Source of the DNA: Mesorhizobium_G sp050247155
Lineage (GTDB): Bacteria > Pseudomonadota > Alphaproteobacteria > Rhizobiales > Rhizobiaceae
DNA: 64,000 nt
Direction: 5' to 3'
NCBI GenBank assembly: GCA_050247155.1
Contig: JBFWUS010000020.1
Coordinates: forward strand, 9,412 to 73,411
Shown: positions 25,818 through 33,612 of the stretch, one piece after another
Numbering within the stretch: position 1 is the stretch's first letter
How the letters are laid out: every line of letters begins with the position of its first letter
The notes under the pieces: model-generated
The model's input: only the letters and a program-made list of their open reading frames with translations
Databases searched by the model: none
What the model was told of the DNA's origin: nothing
Position numbers and translations under genes: made by a program

Positions 25818-26628
25818 TGGGTTTGCTGGTCGGCCAGTTGTGGGTTTCGTCGGTCGCGTCACGCGCCCAGCGGTATAGCGCGTCATAGACCTGCATGCCG
25901 GCGTCGAGCTGATCGAGGTCGTTGGAATACATGCGCGATAGGCCGAGCGAGATGGCCAGCAGTCCCGATGCTTCCGGGGCGAGGTCTGGGCGCGCCGTGT
26001 CGGCTCCGCGCACGATCGTGGCAAGGCGTAGCAACGGCCCGGTCTCCAGGCCGAATTCCGCCAGCATCGTATCGAACGAACACTGATCGTCGCGATGGCT
26101 CCAGAAAACGCCCTCCACGTCGAAAGGCGTCGCGCCGAATTTTTCGGCGATTGCCGGCACTTCCGGTGGTGCGACGAACAGAAACACCGCGTTCGGATCG
26201 ACAAAGCGCCGGATCAGCCAGGGACAGGCAATGCGATCGATCTTCGGCCGCGCGCGCGTTACCCACACCGTGCGATCCTGCCGGTCGCGACCGGGAAGCT
26301 TTTGCGCTGAAACCGTCGGATATCCTGCCGCCCGCCACGCCTCGAAGCCGCCTTCGAGCACCTCCGCACTGCGGCCATGATGGCGCAGCCAGGCGGCAGC
26401 CGTCTCGCTGCGATGATGGCCGCGCTGGCAGATGGCGATGACCGGTTGGCCAAGACTCGCCGCGGCAAACGCTTCGATTGTCTCCAGGTCAACGCGCGTC
26501 GAACCCGGCACCAGATAGGGCGCGGCGGCAAAGTCGGCCTCCGTGCGGACATCGATCAAACGCGGGGAGTGCGGCGTGCCGACAAGTTTCAGCAGACGGT
26601 CGGGTGATATGGCGTTGAATTGAGGCAT
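25810..26628 (-). CDS. Rhodanese-ChrB fusion (chromate resistance protein)
   Basis: ATG 26628 with gtgaggga just upstream gives 272 residues. Residues 1-110 form a rhodanese domain (LIDVRTEADF) with the active loop AICQRGHHRS and C67 as the persulfide site. Residues about 128-272 match the C-terminal ChrB domain (WVTRARPKIDRIACPWLIRRFVDPNAVFLFV, then FDVEGVFWSHRDDQCSFDTML). In this family the domain accompanies chrA and is needed for chromate response or resistance; the N-terminal regulator part of classical ChrB is replaced by rhodanese here. It is directly upstream of chrA with an eight-base overlap. The exact biochemical role of the rhodanese part is unknown. Confidence 0.88.
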   Translation of the reverse strand: MPQFNAISPDRLLKLVGTPHSPRLIDVRTEADFAAAPYLVPGSTRVDLETIEAFAAASLGQPVIAICQRGHHRSETAAAWLRHHGRSAEVLEGGFEAWRAAGYPTVSAQKLPGRDRQDRTVWVTRARPKIDRIACPWLIRRFVDPNAVFLFVAPPEVPAIAEKFGATPFDVEGVFWSHRDDQCSFDTMLAEFGLETGPLLRLATIVRGADTARPDLAPEASGLLAISLGLSRMYSNDLDQLDAGMQVYDALYRWARDATDETHNWPTSKPNV

Positions 26629-26801
26629 GTGCGTTCCCTCACACAGATCGGATGGTCTTGGAACGCGAGCTTCGGCTGTCGCCTCGTGGGGAGATCGCAA
26701 TCCCCATGATGCAAACAGACAATAGGTGCCGACCCGCTGTCAAGCGGTCGCATTTTTGTTGCGGGACAATCGTTTGAAGGCGACTTGGCCGAGGGTGAAA
26801 G

Positions 26802-27179
26802 TCAGGACGTATCAAAGCGTAGTGCCGGGCGTTCACACAGGCTCGCAGCGGTCAGGGTCTGCTCTTGCGCCAGTTGGGGCGGCGGCTGGTTCATCAGTTC
26901 CCAGACCGCGCGCTCCTCCATGATCAACAGCCGCCCGGCGGCTTCGGCAAGGCACAGCAGCACAAGGATGGCTTGGTTGAGATCATCGGGTGACGTCGAG
27001 CATGGCTCAGCGTGGGTCGCCGACGCGGCGTCCTGCAGGGCGTTTTCGCGGGGAAGGATGGCGATCACGCCCCGCGCCACCAGCCCGGTGCGGATGATCA
27101 ACAGGGCCATGACGACGAACATCAGGAAGACGCGCCACCGCGCCTCATCTTGTTGCTCATGTGCCGCCCGCCAGTCCAT
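26802..27179 (-). CDS. Small single-pass membrane protein of unknown function
   Basis: The frame is open to 27296, but ATG 27179 follows a good ribosome site (aaggaagg) and gives 125 residues. An N-terminal cytosolic stretch (MDWRAAHEQQDEARWR) leads into a membrane helix (VFLMFVVMALLIIRTGLVA). A hydrophilic part follows, then a second weakly hydrophobic helix (LNQAILVLLCLAEAAGRLL). No family is recognised. It is upstream of the chromate pair on the same strand with a 173-base gap, so shared transcription is possible but not shown. Confidence 0.6.
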   Translation of the reverse strand: MDWRAAHEQQDEARWRVFLMFVVMALLIIRTGLVARGVIAILPRENALQDAASATHAEPCSTSPDDLNQAILVLLCLAEAAGRLLIMEERAVWELMNQPPPQLAQEQTLTAASLCERPALRFDTS

Positions 27180-27520
27180 CGCCTTCCTTCGTGTAAGACA
27201 CAGTCGGAGGCATTGTCGCGCAGGCTCAAGGGGTGTGGACAGATTCGGCGCAAAAAAAATCCGTTGGCCTCGCAAGACATTGAAAGACCTAAGCAAAATT
27301 CGTCACTGGCGCGGAGCCGGCTGGAATCTGTCCATCAAGATGGAGCCGGCGGGCCGTCTACACCGGCTTTGGACCGGCGAGTCCGAGGCCTGATGCCCGA
27401 CCCTTCATTCCGCTTCGCTGCATTGCGGGCCGAGCATGACGGACTGCATTTTGGGTGCCGCCAATCGCCAACGTTGGCGATTTGCTTCAGCGGGCCACAC
27501 CTCTCCGTCAAGACGGCTTG
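27180..27520. other. 341-base intergenic region, no gene seen; perfect palindrome inside
   Basis: I see no supported gene here on either strand. The only sharp feature is a perfect 20-base palindrome, AATCGCCAACGTTGGCGATT, at 27463-27482, about 39 bases past the stop of the EamA gene. It has no adjacent T run. An A run (AAAAAAAA) lies near 27252. The region should also hold the promoter of the small minus-strand membrane protein, but no clear -35/-10 stands out. Confidence 0.6.
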
Positions 27521-28420
27521 TCATACGTGCCTGAAATTTCCAGCCGCGCGTCTGCGCCGGCCCTGATGCAGTTGCCACAGCGAGTGCGTTACCAGCGCCA
27601 CGATCAGGATCACGCCGCCGATGAGGCTCGCGGTTGTCGGGACCTCGGAAAAGACCATCCACACCCAGACCGGCGCCAACACCGTTTCCAACAGATAAAA
27701 CATCGCCACCTCCGGGCCGGACAGAAAGCGTGGGCCGGTGGCGAGACAATAGAACGAGATCGGCATGATCACCGCGCCGTTGAAGATGATCCACCAGGGC
27801 GCATCGACGCGATAGCTGCCGGTATCGGCGACGACGAAAGCCGCCACAAGGAATGGAAAAAAGACGCCGATCAGCGCGGTGAAGCCCATATCCTTGCCGC
27901 TGTGACGGCTGATGGTGATCGCAGAGGCGATCAGGAAGGCCGAGCATAAAGCCATCGCGTCGCCGAACAGATTTCCGGTGCCGATCGAATCGTAGACGAT
28001 GATCAGCACGCCCAAAATCATCGCCACCATTGCAAGGAGCGTTGCCGTTTCCGGCCGCTGCTTGAGGAAGACCCAGGACAGCAGCGCCGCGAAGGCTGTG
28101 TTGAAGGCGAGGATGAAGACGAGATTGGCAGTCGAGGTGTTGTATACCGCCGTGATGAAGGTGATCGAACCCAGGCCGTAGAGCGCCGCCACCGCTGCGC
28201 CGGTCCATCCCGGCAGCAGAGGCGGCGCCTTTGGCGTTATCCAGCGCCAGATAACCCAGATAACCAGCGCCGCCAGAAAGGTCGTTCCGGTGCGCAACAT
28301 GAGAATCGACCACGGCTCGCCTTGCGCCAGCCGGATCAGGGGGATGTCGACAGTCAGTGCCATGCCGCCGATCGCCGTGAGCAACAAGCCCCTGGCGTGG
28401 TGATCGTTATTGTCCTGCAA
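27521..28420 (-). CDS. EamA-family (DMT) transporter
   Basis: The 299-residue protein has ten hydrophobic helices in two EamA repeats. Examples are RGLLLTAIGGMALTVDIPLIRLA, ILMLRTGTTFLAALVIWVIW and LVFILAFNTAFAALLSWVFLKQRP in the first half; AMALCSAFLIASAITISRHSG and PEVAMFYLLETVLAPVWVWMVFSEVP in the second. The last motif is the typical E-x-x-x-P-x-W signature of drug/metabolite exporters. The only start that keeps helix 1 whole is TTG at 28420 (the first ATG, 28363, lies inside the helix); ggcgga precedes it. Substrate unknown. It follows bpt on the same strand with a 100-base gap. Confidence 0.87.
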   Translation of the reverse strand: MQDNNDHHARGLLLTAIGGMALTVDIPLIRLAQGEPWSILMLRTGTTFLAALVIWVIWRWITPKAPPLLPGWTGAAVAALYGLGSITFITAVYNTSTANLVFILAFNTAFAALLSWVFLKQRPETATLLAMVAMILGVLIIVYDSIGTGNLFGDAMALCSAFLIASAITISRHSGKDMGFTALIGVFFPFLVAAFVVADTGSYRVDAPWWIIFNGAVIMPISFYCLATGPRFLSGPEVAMFYLLETVLAPVWVWMVFSEVPTTASLIGGVILIVALVTHSLWQLHQGRRRRAAGNFRHV

Positions 28421-28520
28421 TTTCAGTCCGCCGCTCTTTCGACGGGCTTTCTAGCGGACGCGTGGATCAAGCACAGCGGCCAGTTGCTTGAAACTCAATC
28501 GCCCAGAGAATGAAGAGAAA

Positions 28521-29276
28521 CTAATCCTGTGGGCGGAACCGTTCCCAGCCCTTAGGCCCAAGGTGCTCCTGTGGCTGGAAACGCACCTTGTATTCCATCT
28601 TGCGCGAGCCGTTCACCCAATAGCCGAGATAGACATGCGGCATGCCGGCGGCCCGGGCCCGTTGGATGTGGTCGAGGATCATGAAGGTGCCGAGCGAGCG
28701 GTCCTCGAGATCGGGGTCGTAGTAGGAGTAGACCATCGACAGGCCATCGGCCATTTTGTCGGTCAGCGCCACGCCGATCAATTCGCCGACGCCCTTGCCG
28801 GTGATGAAACTGTCCGGTCCGCGCTGTCGATATTCGATGATTTTGGTATCGACATGCGTGTCTTCCACCATCATCGCATAGTCGAGCACGGTCATGTCCG
28901 ACATGCCGCCGCGCCGATGGCGCGAATCCAGATAATGCCGGAAGAGCGAATATTGCTCGGTCGACGGCTCCGCGTCGTGCATCGCGCCGATCAGATCCGC
29001 ATTGCGCCGCATCACCTTGCGCATGTTGCGCGTCGGCTGAAACTCGCCAGCGAGAATGCGTACCGACACGCAGGAGCGGCACTGTTCGCAGGCTGGGCGA
29101 TAGGCGATGTTCTGCGAGCGGCGGAAGCCGCCTTGCGTTAACAGGTCGTTGAGTTCAGGGGCCTTGTCGCCGACCAGATGCGTGAACACCTTGCGCTCGA
29201 ACTGCCCGTCGACATACGGGCAGGGGGAGGGCGCCGTCAGGAAAAATTGCGGCGAGTGAGTCGGTTGGTGCGTCAT
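28521..29276 (-). CDS. bpt: Aspartate/glutamate leucyltransferase (ATE/Bpt family)
   Basis: The 251-residue product matches the bacterial arginyl/leucyl-tRNA-protein transferase family along its length. The N-terminal PCPYVDGQFERKVFTHL region is followed by the conserved cysteine motif PACEQCRSCVSVRI. Further on are SLYRHYLDSRHRRGGM-like and LGTFMILDHIQRARAAGMPHVYLGYWV, a GNAT-like fold segment. These enzymes add leucine from Leu-tRNA to N-terminal Asp/Glu, marking proteins for ClpSAP. The ATG at 29276 is the first in frame. Neighbours (EamA, exported unknown, RDD) do not point to a shared pathway. Length is normal. Confidence 0.92.
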   Translation of the reverse strand: MTHQPTHSPQFFLTAPSPCPYVDGQFERKVFTHLVGDKAPELNDLLTQGGFRRSQNIAYRPACEQCRSCVSVRILAGEFQPTRNMRKVMRRNADLIGAMHDAEPSTEQYSLFRHYLDSRHRRGGMSDMTVLDYAMMVEDTHVDTKIIEYRQRGPDSFITGKGVGELIGVALTDKMADGLSMVYSYYDPDLEDRSLGTFMILDHIQRARAAGMPHVYLGYWVNGSRKMEYKVRFQPQEHLGPKGWERFRPQD

Positions 29277-29346
29277 GGTCCTGAAACATGACTATACCCG
29301 GTGAATTTTCGTTGTGAAGCGCCACGCGCTTCAACAATTTTGCTCA

Positions 29347-29775
29347 TCAGCGCAGGATTCCTTGATCTGTCTGGAGCATGGAGATCGCCCGATTGCAGCG
29401 GCTGCCGTCCCATTGCGCGTCCGGCTCTTCCCAATCTGCGCCCCAGAGGCCGGTGAAGCCATCCAACCCGGCATTGAAGGTGATGACCAGTTTTCCAGTG
29501 CCATAGACGTCTTTCCAGATCAGCGTGCGTTTGCGGCCGACGGTCTGCTTTTCTTCGATCAAGGTGCCGGAGGTTTTGTCAGGGCCGTCGTCGAATTCAT
29601 ATCTTCCGGCTAGCCGTCCATCGGGTTCGACTCGCAGTTCGGTTACCGCGCTGACGATTTCTCCAGCCGACCAAAGCTTGCCGCAATAAGTGCCGGTCAG
29701 GGCCGCAGCTTCCTGCGCCAGTGCGGGTGCCACCGTCGCCAAAGCGAGCAGCGCTGCCGTCGAGATAAGTTTCAT
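29347..29775 (-). CDS. Small exported protein of unknown function
   Basis: The 142-residue product has a textbook signal peptide (MKLISTAALLALATVAPALA, cleavage before QEAAAL). The mature part of about 122 residues begins with LTGTYCGKLWSAGEI and continues as short beta strands (TELRVEPDGRLAGRYEFDDG; GTLIEEKQTVGRKRTLIWKD; KLVITFNAGLDGFTGLWG), suggesting a small beta-barrel or lipocalin-like fold. Two cysteines (YCGK, SRCNR) near the ends could form a disulfide. I do not recognise a named family. ATG 29775 follows gggaggttgg upstream on its strand. Function unknown. Confidence 0.7.
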   Translation of the reverse strand: MKLISTAALLALATVAPALAQEAAALTGTYCGKLWSAGEIVSAVTELRVEPDGRLAGRYEFDDGPDKTSGTLIEEKQTVGRKRTLIWKDVYGTGKLVITFNAGLDGFTGLWGADWEEPDAQWDGSRCNRAISMLQTDQGILR

Positions 29776-29837
29776 TGTCCCAACCTCCCTTGCCGGAGGC
29801 AGAGCTAGCAGATTTTTTGGTTGAAAGCAGGCGGCGG

Positions 29838-30302
29838 TCAGATGTCGCTGCGCACGACGACCGTGCCGAGCAAAAGGTCGTGCAGGGTGCGCTTGTAATC
29901 GAGGAACAACGTTGCCAGCAGGATGAACGGCGTCAGCACCGTTACCGACACCCAGAACAGCAGCGAATGCACGATTGCGGTCAGTCCGTCGATGCGGCCA
30001 CCGTCAAAACGTTCGAGGCGAATGCCCATGGCGCGCATGCCGAGCGTCGCCTGGTTGCGGCCGCCCAGCGTGTTCCAGATATAGATCAGCGCAACCGACG
30101 GCACCAGAATGCCGAACAGCATCCAGCCTAGCCCAAGCGTAATGATGCCAAGCACGAAAACCAGAATGGCGAACGGGATGGTGAGCAGACCGATGACCAG
30201 ATAGTCGATGACAAAGGCGAAGACGCGCCGTGACAGCACGCCATCAAGAGCGCGGGGGTCGTCGAGCGCGTGGACATTGCCCTGAATGATGTCGGTGTTC
30301 AC
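29838..30302 (-). CDS. RDD-family membrane protein
   Basis: The 154-residue protein starts with GTG 30302, preceded by gaaggag seven bases away. The RDD motif is visible as SRRVFAFVIDYLVIGLL (Arg near the start, Asp in helix 1). Three hydrophobic segments follow (AILVFVLGIITLGLGWMLFGILV; TAIVHSLLFWVSVTVLTPFILLATLF), as does the typical GGRNQATLGMRAMGIRL loop. RDD proteins are inner-membrane proteins; some are implicated in ion transport, but this one cannot be assigned. It is transcribed in the same direction as the exported protein downstream (62-base gap). Confidence 0.87.
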   Translation of the reverse strand: MNTDIIQGNVHALDDPRALDGVLSRRVFAFVIDYLVIGLLTIPFAILVFVLGIITLGLGWMLFGILVPSVALIYIWNTLGGRNQATLGMRAMGIRLERFDGGRIDGLTAIVHSLLFWVSVTVLTPFILLATLFLDYKRTLHDLLLGTVVVRSDI

Positions 30303-30402
30303 CGAGCTGCTCCTTCATCAGCATTTCAGACTGTCATGACAGATGGGGATTTGCGCGCGAAAATCAACGCTGGTTGGTGGCCCGAAAGGGCCGGAGGCGC
30401 GA

Positions 30403-31458
30403 TCAACCTGGCTGTCCCGTTGAACCCCTGACCGCCAGTTCCACCGGCAGCATCTCGCGGCGTAGCGTGCCGTCGAACTCCAGGATTGCCCTCGCCGCCC
30501 GGCGGCCGATTTCCGCGCCGGGTTGCGCGATGGTGGTGAGCGGCGGTTGGCTGAGCGCTGCCTCCGGCACGTCATCGAAGCCAACGATGGAGACATCGCC
30601 GGGCACCGACAATCCCCGCCGCTTCAGCCAATCGATTGCTTCGATCGCCATGCGGTCGGACATGGAGAGCAGCGCCGTCGGCGGCGTGTCGCGGTCAAAG
30701 AGATAGGCGAGCGCGGCTTCGGTCGTCTGGCGATCATTCTCGGTCTCGTAGATCGGGATCGAGCCGGTATCGACGTCATAGCCGGCCAATTCATCGAAGT
30801 ATCCCCGGATGCGGTCGCGCGTGCCGGAGTAGACGCCATTGGCCGCATGTTCGTAGCTCGATGGACCAATGGCCACGTCTTGAGCCTGTAGCGCGAGCAC
30901 GCCGAACCGGCGGTGCCCCAGTTCCGCCAGATGGCGTGCCGCCATCCGCGCGCCCGCGTAGTCGTCGATGCCGATCGAGGAAATCGTGGGGTCGTCGTTG
31001 CCGAAGTCGAGCGCGACGAAGGGGAGGCCGCGCTCGCGCGTCAGTTGCACCAGCCGCGAACCGCCCTCGATACAAAACACGATGAAGCCGTCGACAAGCG
31101 CGCTCTGGATGTTCCAGGCGAGCTGCTCGTTGTTGGCGGCCGAGACCAGCGAGATGCCGGCCCCTACGTCGTCGCAAACCTGCGAGATGCCCGACATAAC
31201 AACACGCGCAAACGGATCCTCGAAGAAATAGGCGAGGGGCTCGACGGTGCCGACGCCGATGGCGTTCACCTTGCCGGCGCGCAGCATGCGTCCCAGCGGG
31301 TTCGGCCCAGCGTAATTCAGCTTCGCGGCGGCGGCCAGCACCCGCTCGCGCAGTTCTTCGCGCACGATCTCGGGGCGCGAGAACACGTTCGAGGCCGTGC
31401 CGTGCGAAACGCCGGCCGCCTTGGCTACATCCGCCAGCTTTACGGGTTTCGCCGCCAT
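30403..31458 (-). CDS. LacI-family transcriptional repressor
   Basis: ATG 31458 lies six bases after ggaagg; the ATG at 31464 directly abuts it, so 351 residues is the better model. The helix-turn-helix and hinge are clear (KLADVAKAAGVSHGTASNVF, then AAAKLNYAGPNPLGRMLRAG). The periplasmic-binding-like sugar domain follows (VNAIGVGTVEPLAYFFEDPF; PTALLSMSDRMAIEAIDWL; PGDVSIVGFDDVPEAALSQPPLTTI). It should bind the three TTGRATCGATYCAA sites in the divergent gap and repress both itself and the 47-codon gene; effector unknown. No sugar transporter or catabolic genes are adjacent, unusual for this family. Confidence 0.93.
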   Translation of the reverse strand: MAAKPVKLADVAKAAGVSHGTASNVFSRPEIVREELRERVLAAAAKLNYAGPNPLGRMLRAGKVNAIGVGTVEPLAYFFEDPFARVVMSGISQVCDDVGAGISLVSAANNEQLAWNIQSALVDGFIVFCIEGGSRLVQLTRERGLPFVALDFGNDDPTISSIGIDDYAGARMAARHLAELGHRRFGVLALQAQDVAIGPSSYEHAANGVYSGTRDRIRGYFDELAGYDVDTGSIPIYETENDRQTTEAALAYLFDRDTPPTALLSMSDRMAIEAIDWLKRRGLSVPGDVSIVGFDDVPEAALSQPPLTTIAQPGAEIGRRAARAILEFDGTLRREMLPVELAVRGSTGQPG

Positions 31459-31513
31459 GACCATCCTTCCGGCGGGTACGATCCCGCTCCATCAGCCTCT
31501 AGATAACATTAGC

Positions 31514-31527
31514 TTGGATCGATTCAA
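31514..31527. promoter_or_regulatory. LacI-type operator O1
   Basis: TTGGATCGATTCAA, a near-perfect palindrome with the central CG step typical of LacI-family operators. It lies 8 bases upstream of the -35 of the 47-codon gene and 56 bases before the repressor start, so it could control both directions. Confidence 0.8.
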
Positions 31528-31534
31528 AATTTTT

Positions 31535-31563
31535 CTTGACATTTCGTTTGTAGCGCCTATTTT
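31535..31563 (+). promoter_or_regulatory. Promoter of the 47-codon gene
   Basis: CTTGACA (31535-31541) and CTATTT (31557-31562) at 16-base spacing match the rhizobial CTTGAC-N17-CTATAT consensus closely. O1 lies just upstream and O2 begins at the -10, so the promoter is boxed in by operators. Confidence 0.7.
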
Positions 31564-31576
31564 TGAATCGATCCAA
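31563..31576. promoter_or_regulatory. LacI-type operator O2
   Basis: TTGAATCGATCCAA, the exact reverse complement of O1. It starts at the -10 region and covers the expected transcription start, the classical position for repression. Its centre is 49 bases from that of O1. Confidence 0.82.
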
Positions 31577-31596
31577 GGCACTCGACCAAACATGAC

Positions 31597-31610
31597 TTGG
31601 ATCGATTCAA
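31597..31610. promoter_or_regulatory. LacI-type operator O3
   Basis: TTGGATCGATTCAA, identical to O1. It sits in the 5' leader one base before the ribosome site of the 47-codon gene. Centres of O1 and O3 are 83 bases apart, close to eight helical turns, which suits looping by a tetramer or paired dimers. Confidence 0.8.
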
Positions 31611-31624
31611 GAAGGAGAAATGTC

Positions 31625-31768
31625 ATGCATCCGGTCAATTACCTCTTTGACGAAATCTATCGCGACTATTGGGGCATTCCGCAGGGCGGCAAGACCGCTG
31701 AGCGCAAGCGCCCGACGCTTGGCAGCCAGCTGGCACGCCAGGTGCGTATGTTCGGATCGCGCAGTTAA
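31625..31768 (+). CDS. 47-residue basic protein controlled by LacI-type operators
   Basis: ATG 31625 stands seven bases after AAGGAGA (31612-31618), an excellent ribosome site, and the frame ends at TAA 31766-31768. The product begins MHPVNYLFDEIYRDYWGIPQ and has a strongly basic second half (KTAERKRP, ARQVRMFGSRS). There is no signal peptide or membrane helix. I do not recognise it. The promoter, three operators and ribosome site argue that it is translated. It may be a small effector, or a leader left after loss of a larger sugar operon. The next gene, thyA, starts 141 bases downstream. Confidence 0.7.
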   Translation: MHPVNYLFDEIYRDYWGIPQGGKTAERKRPTLGSQLARQVRMFGSRS

Positions 31769-31909
31769 TGTGCGCGCGGGAAACAGGGCGGGGCAGGGCC
31801 GTTTGAGCCGCAAAGCCTCGCCTTTGTTGTGAAGCAAGGCCCTAATGGCCTTTGGCGCTCACAACGGCGCCTGATATGATCGGCGTTCGTCTCGAATCGG
31901 AATCAGCCG

Positions 31910-32704
31910 ATGCGCCAATATCTCGACCTTCTCCAGCATGTCCTTGACCACGGCGTCGACCGTGGCGATCGCACCGGAACCGGCACGCGCTCGGTCTTCG
32001 GCTACCAGATGCGCTTCGACCTTTCGAAGGGCTTTCCGGTTACAACGACCAAGAAGCTGCATCTCAAGTCGATCATCCACGAACTGCTCTGGTTCCTGGC
32101 AGGCGACACCAACATCAAATATCTGAACGACCACGGCGTCACTATCTGGGACGAGTGGGCCGACGAGAACGGCGACCTCGGTCCGGTCTATGGCAAGCAG
32201 TGGCGCTCCTGGCCGACTCACGACGGCGGTGAGATCGATCAAATTTCGAATCTTCTCATCCAGTTACGCAAGAATCCCAATTCGCGCCGGCTCATCGTCT
32301 CTGCTTGGAACCCCGAGGAAGTGGACCAGATGGCGCTGCCGCCGTGCCACTGCCTGTTCCAGTTCTATGTCGCCGATGGACGGCTGTCCTGCCAGCTCTA
32401 CCAGCGCTCCGCCGACATTTTTCTCGGCGTGCCGTTCAATATCGCGTCCTACGCATTGCTCACGCTGATGGTGGCGCAAGTGGTCGGCCTGAAACCCGGC
32501 GACTTCGTCCATACGCTCGGCGACGCGCATCTCTATCATAACCATTTCGAGCAGGCGCGCGAACAGCTTTCGCGTGACCCGAAGAAGCTGCCGACAATGT
32601 GGATCAACCCTGATATCGACGATCTCTTCGCCTTCCGTTTCGAGGATTTCCGGCTGGAGAACTATCTCGCCGATGCGTCGATCAAGGCGCCCATCGCGGT
32701 ATGA
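31910..32704 (+). CDS. thyA: Thymidylate synthase ThyA
   Basis: The 264-residue product matches ThyA in length and throughout. It has the N-terminal RTGTGTRSVFG, the active-site motif LPPCHCLFQFYV with nucleophile C146 (the same number as in E. coli), the LYQRSADIFLGVPFNIASYA segment, and a C-terminus ending in AV. It converts dUMP to dTMP using methylene-tetrahydrofolate. folA, which regenerates the folate product, lies 232 bases downstream beyond a palindromic repeat. ATG 31910 gives MRQYLDLLQHVLDHG, the standard start. Confidence 0.97.
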   Translation: MRQYLDLLQHVLDHGVDRGDRTGTGTRSVFGYQMRFDLSKGFPVTTTKKLHLKSIIHELLWFLAGDTNIKYLNDHGVTIWDEWADENGDLGPVYGKQWRSWPTHDGGEIDQISNLLIQLRKNPNSRRLIVSAWNPEEVDQMALPPCHCLFQFYVADGRLSCQLYQRSADIFLGVPFNIASYALLTLMVAQVVGLKPGDFVHTLGDAHLYHNHFEQAREQLSRDPKKLPTMWINPDIDDLFAFRFEDFRLENYLADASIKAPIAV

Positions 32705-32740
32705 ATTCGCATCGGTTTGACAGATCCGTGCTCTACGTTG

Positions 32741-32895
32741 CCCCCCTCTGTCCTACCGGACATCTCCCCCACAAGGGGGGAGATCAGCCGGCCGCTTTGG
32801 TTTCGCCAGCCACCAACGTTGTAGGAAAAGCGTCGTCGATGACGCGCGTGCTCTCCCCCCTTGAGGGGGAGATGTCCGACAGGACAGAGGGGGGT
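32741..32895. repeat. Palindromic intergenic repeat between thyA and folA
   Basis: The left arm starting at 32741 (CCCCCCTCTGTCCTACCGGA, then CATCTCCCCC with its own small hairpin) is the inverted match of the right arm ending near 32895 (GATGTCCGACAGGACAGAGG). The GATGTCCGACAGGACAG core is shared with the repeat at 24217-24392, so these are members of one rhizobial family. The centre includes TTTCGCCAGC as in that copy. No coding frame is supported inside it. Confidence 0.82.
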
Positions 32896-32936
32896 ATTGT
32901 AGGGCGTGTCCATATCAACCTTTGGACGCGCGGCTG

Positions 32937-33452
32937 ATGCATATCGCGATCCATGTCGCCATCGCCGAGAACGGCGTGATCGGCCGTGATGGCGGTTTGC
33001 CGTGGCGCTTGTCGACCGATCTGAAGCGCTTCAAGGCGACAACCATGGGCAAGCCGGTCATCGCCGGCCGCAAGACCTGGGAAAGCTTTCCGAGGCGGCC
33101 TTTGCCGGGCCGGCCGAACATCGTCATCAGCCGTGATGCGGCCTACGTGGCGGAAGGCGCCGATGTGGTGACCAGCCTCGACAAGGCCTTGGTGCTCGCG
33201 GAAGAAAAGCTCGAGGCGCTCCCGGGGCTGGATGAGGTCTGCATCATCGGCGGCGGCGAGATCTATCGTCAGGCGCTTCCGCTCGCCGACCGTCTCTATG
33301 TCACACATGTGCTGACTGACGTTGATGGCGACACGCGTTTTCCCGACATCGACCCGGCTCTCTGGGAGATCGTCAGCAGCGAGGATTTTCCCGCCGGTGA
33401 AAAAGACAGCCACGCGACCCGCTATGTGGTCTATCAGCGCCGCAAAACTTGA
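32937..33452 (+). CDS. folA: Dihydrofolate reductase FolA
   Basis: ATG 32937 gives 171 residues beginning MHIAIHVAIAENGVIGRDGG; a TTG at 32922 extends the frame but adds nothing family-like. Typical DHFR motifs are LPWRLSTDLKRFKATTMGKPV (NADPH and substrate pocket), AGRKTWESFPRRPLPGRPNIV and CIIGGGEIYRQALPLADRLYVTHV. The enzyme reduces dihydrofolate with NADPH in the cytosol. It sits after thyA, which consumes the cofactor; the two genes are separated by a palindromic repeat. The ribosome site is weak. Confidence 0.96.
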   Translation: MHIAIHVAIAENGVIGRDGGLPWRLSTDLKRFKATTMGKPVIAGRKTWESFPRRPLPGRPNIVISRDAAYVAEGADVVTSLDKALVLAEEKLEALPGLDEVCIIGGGEIYRQALPLADRLYVTHVLTDVDGDTRFPDIDPALWEIVSSEDFPAGEKDSHATRYVVYQRRKT

Positions 33453-33533
33453 AGCGGCTGTCGAATTTTGCCCGCTAAGCCCGTTTTTCGTTTAGCAATC
33501 GATTACAAATCCGTGATGCCTCCTTTGAGCCGC

Positions 33534-33562
33534 GTTGAAAGCGCATTCTTGCATCCCTATAG
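33534..33562 (+). promoter_or_regulatory. Promoter of the hflK operon
   Basis: GTTGAA (33534-33539) and CTATAG (33557-33562) at 17-base spacing match the rhizobial sigma-70 pattern (CTTGAC-N17-CTATAT). The -10 extended as CCCTATAG also resembles alphaproteobacterial heat-shock (RpoH) promoters, which would suit a membrane proteolysis operon. Start of transcription would fall near 33569, 44 bases before the hflK ATG. Confidence 0.6.
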
Positions 33563-33612
33563 AGTGTCACAACGACGGGGCGGGCCGTCGGCGAGCGTTT
33601 GAAAGGAATTTG

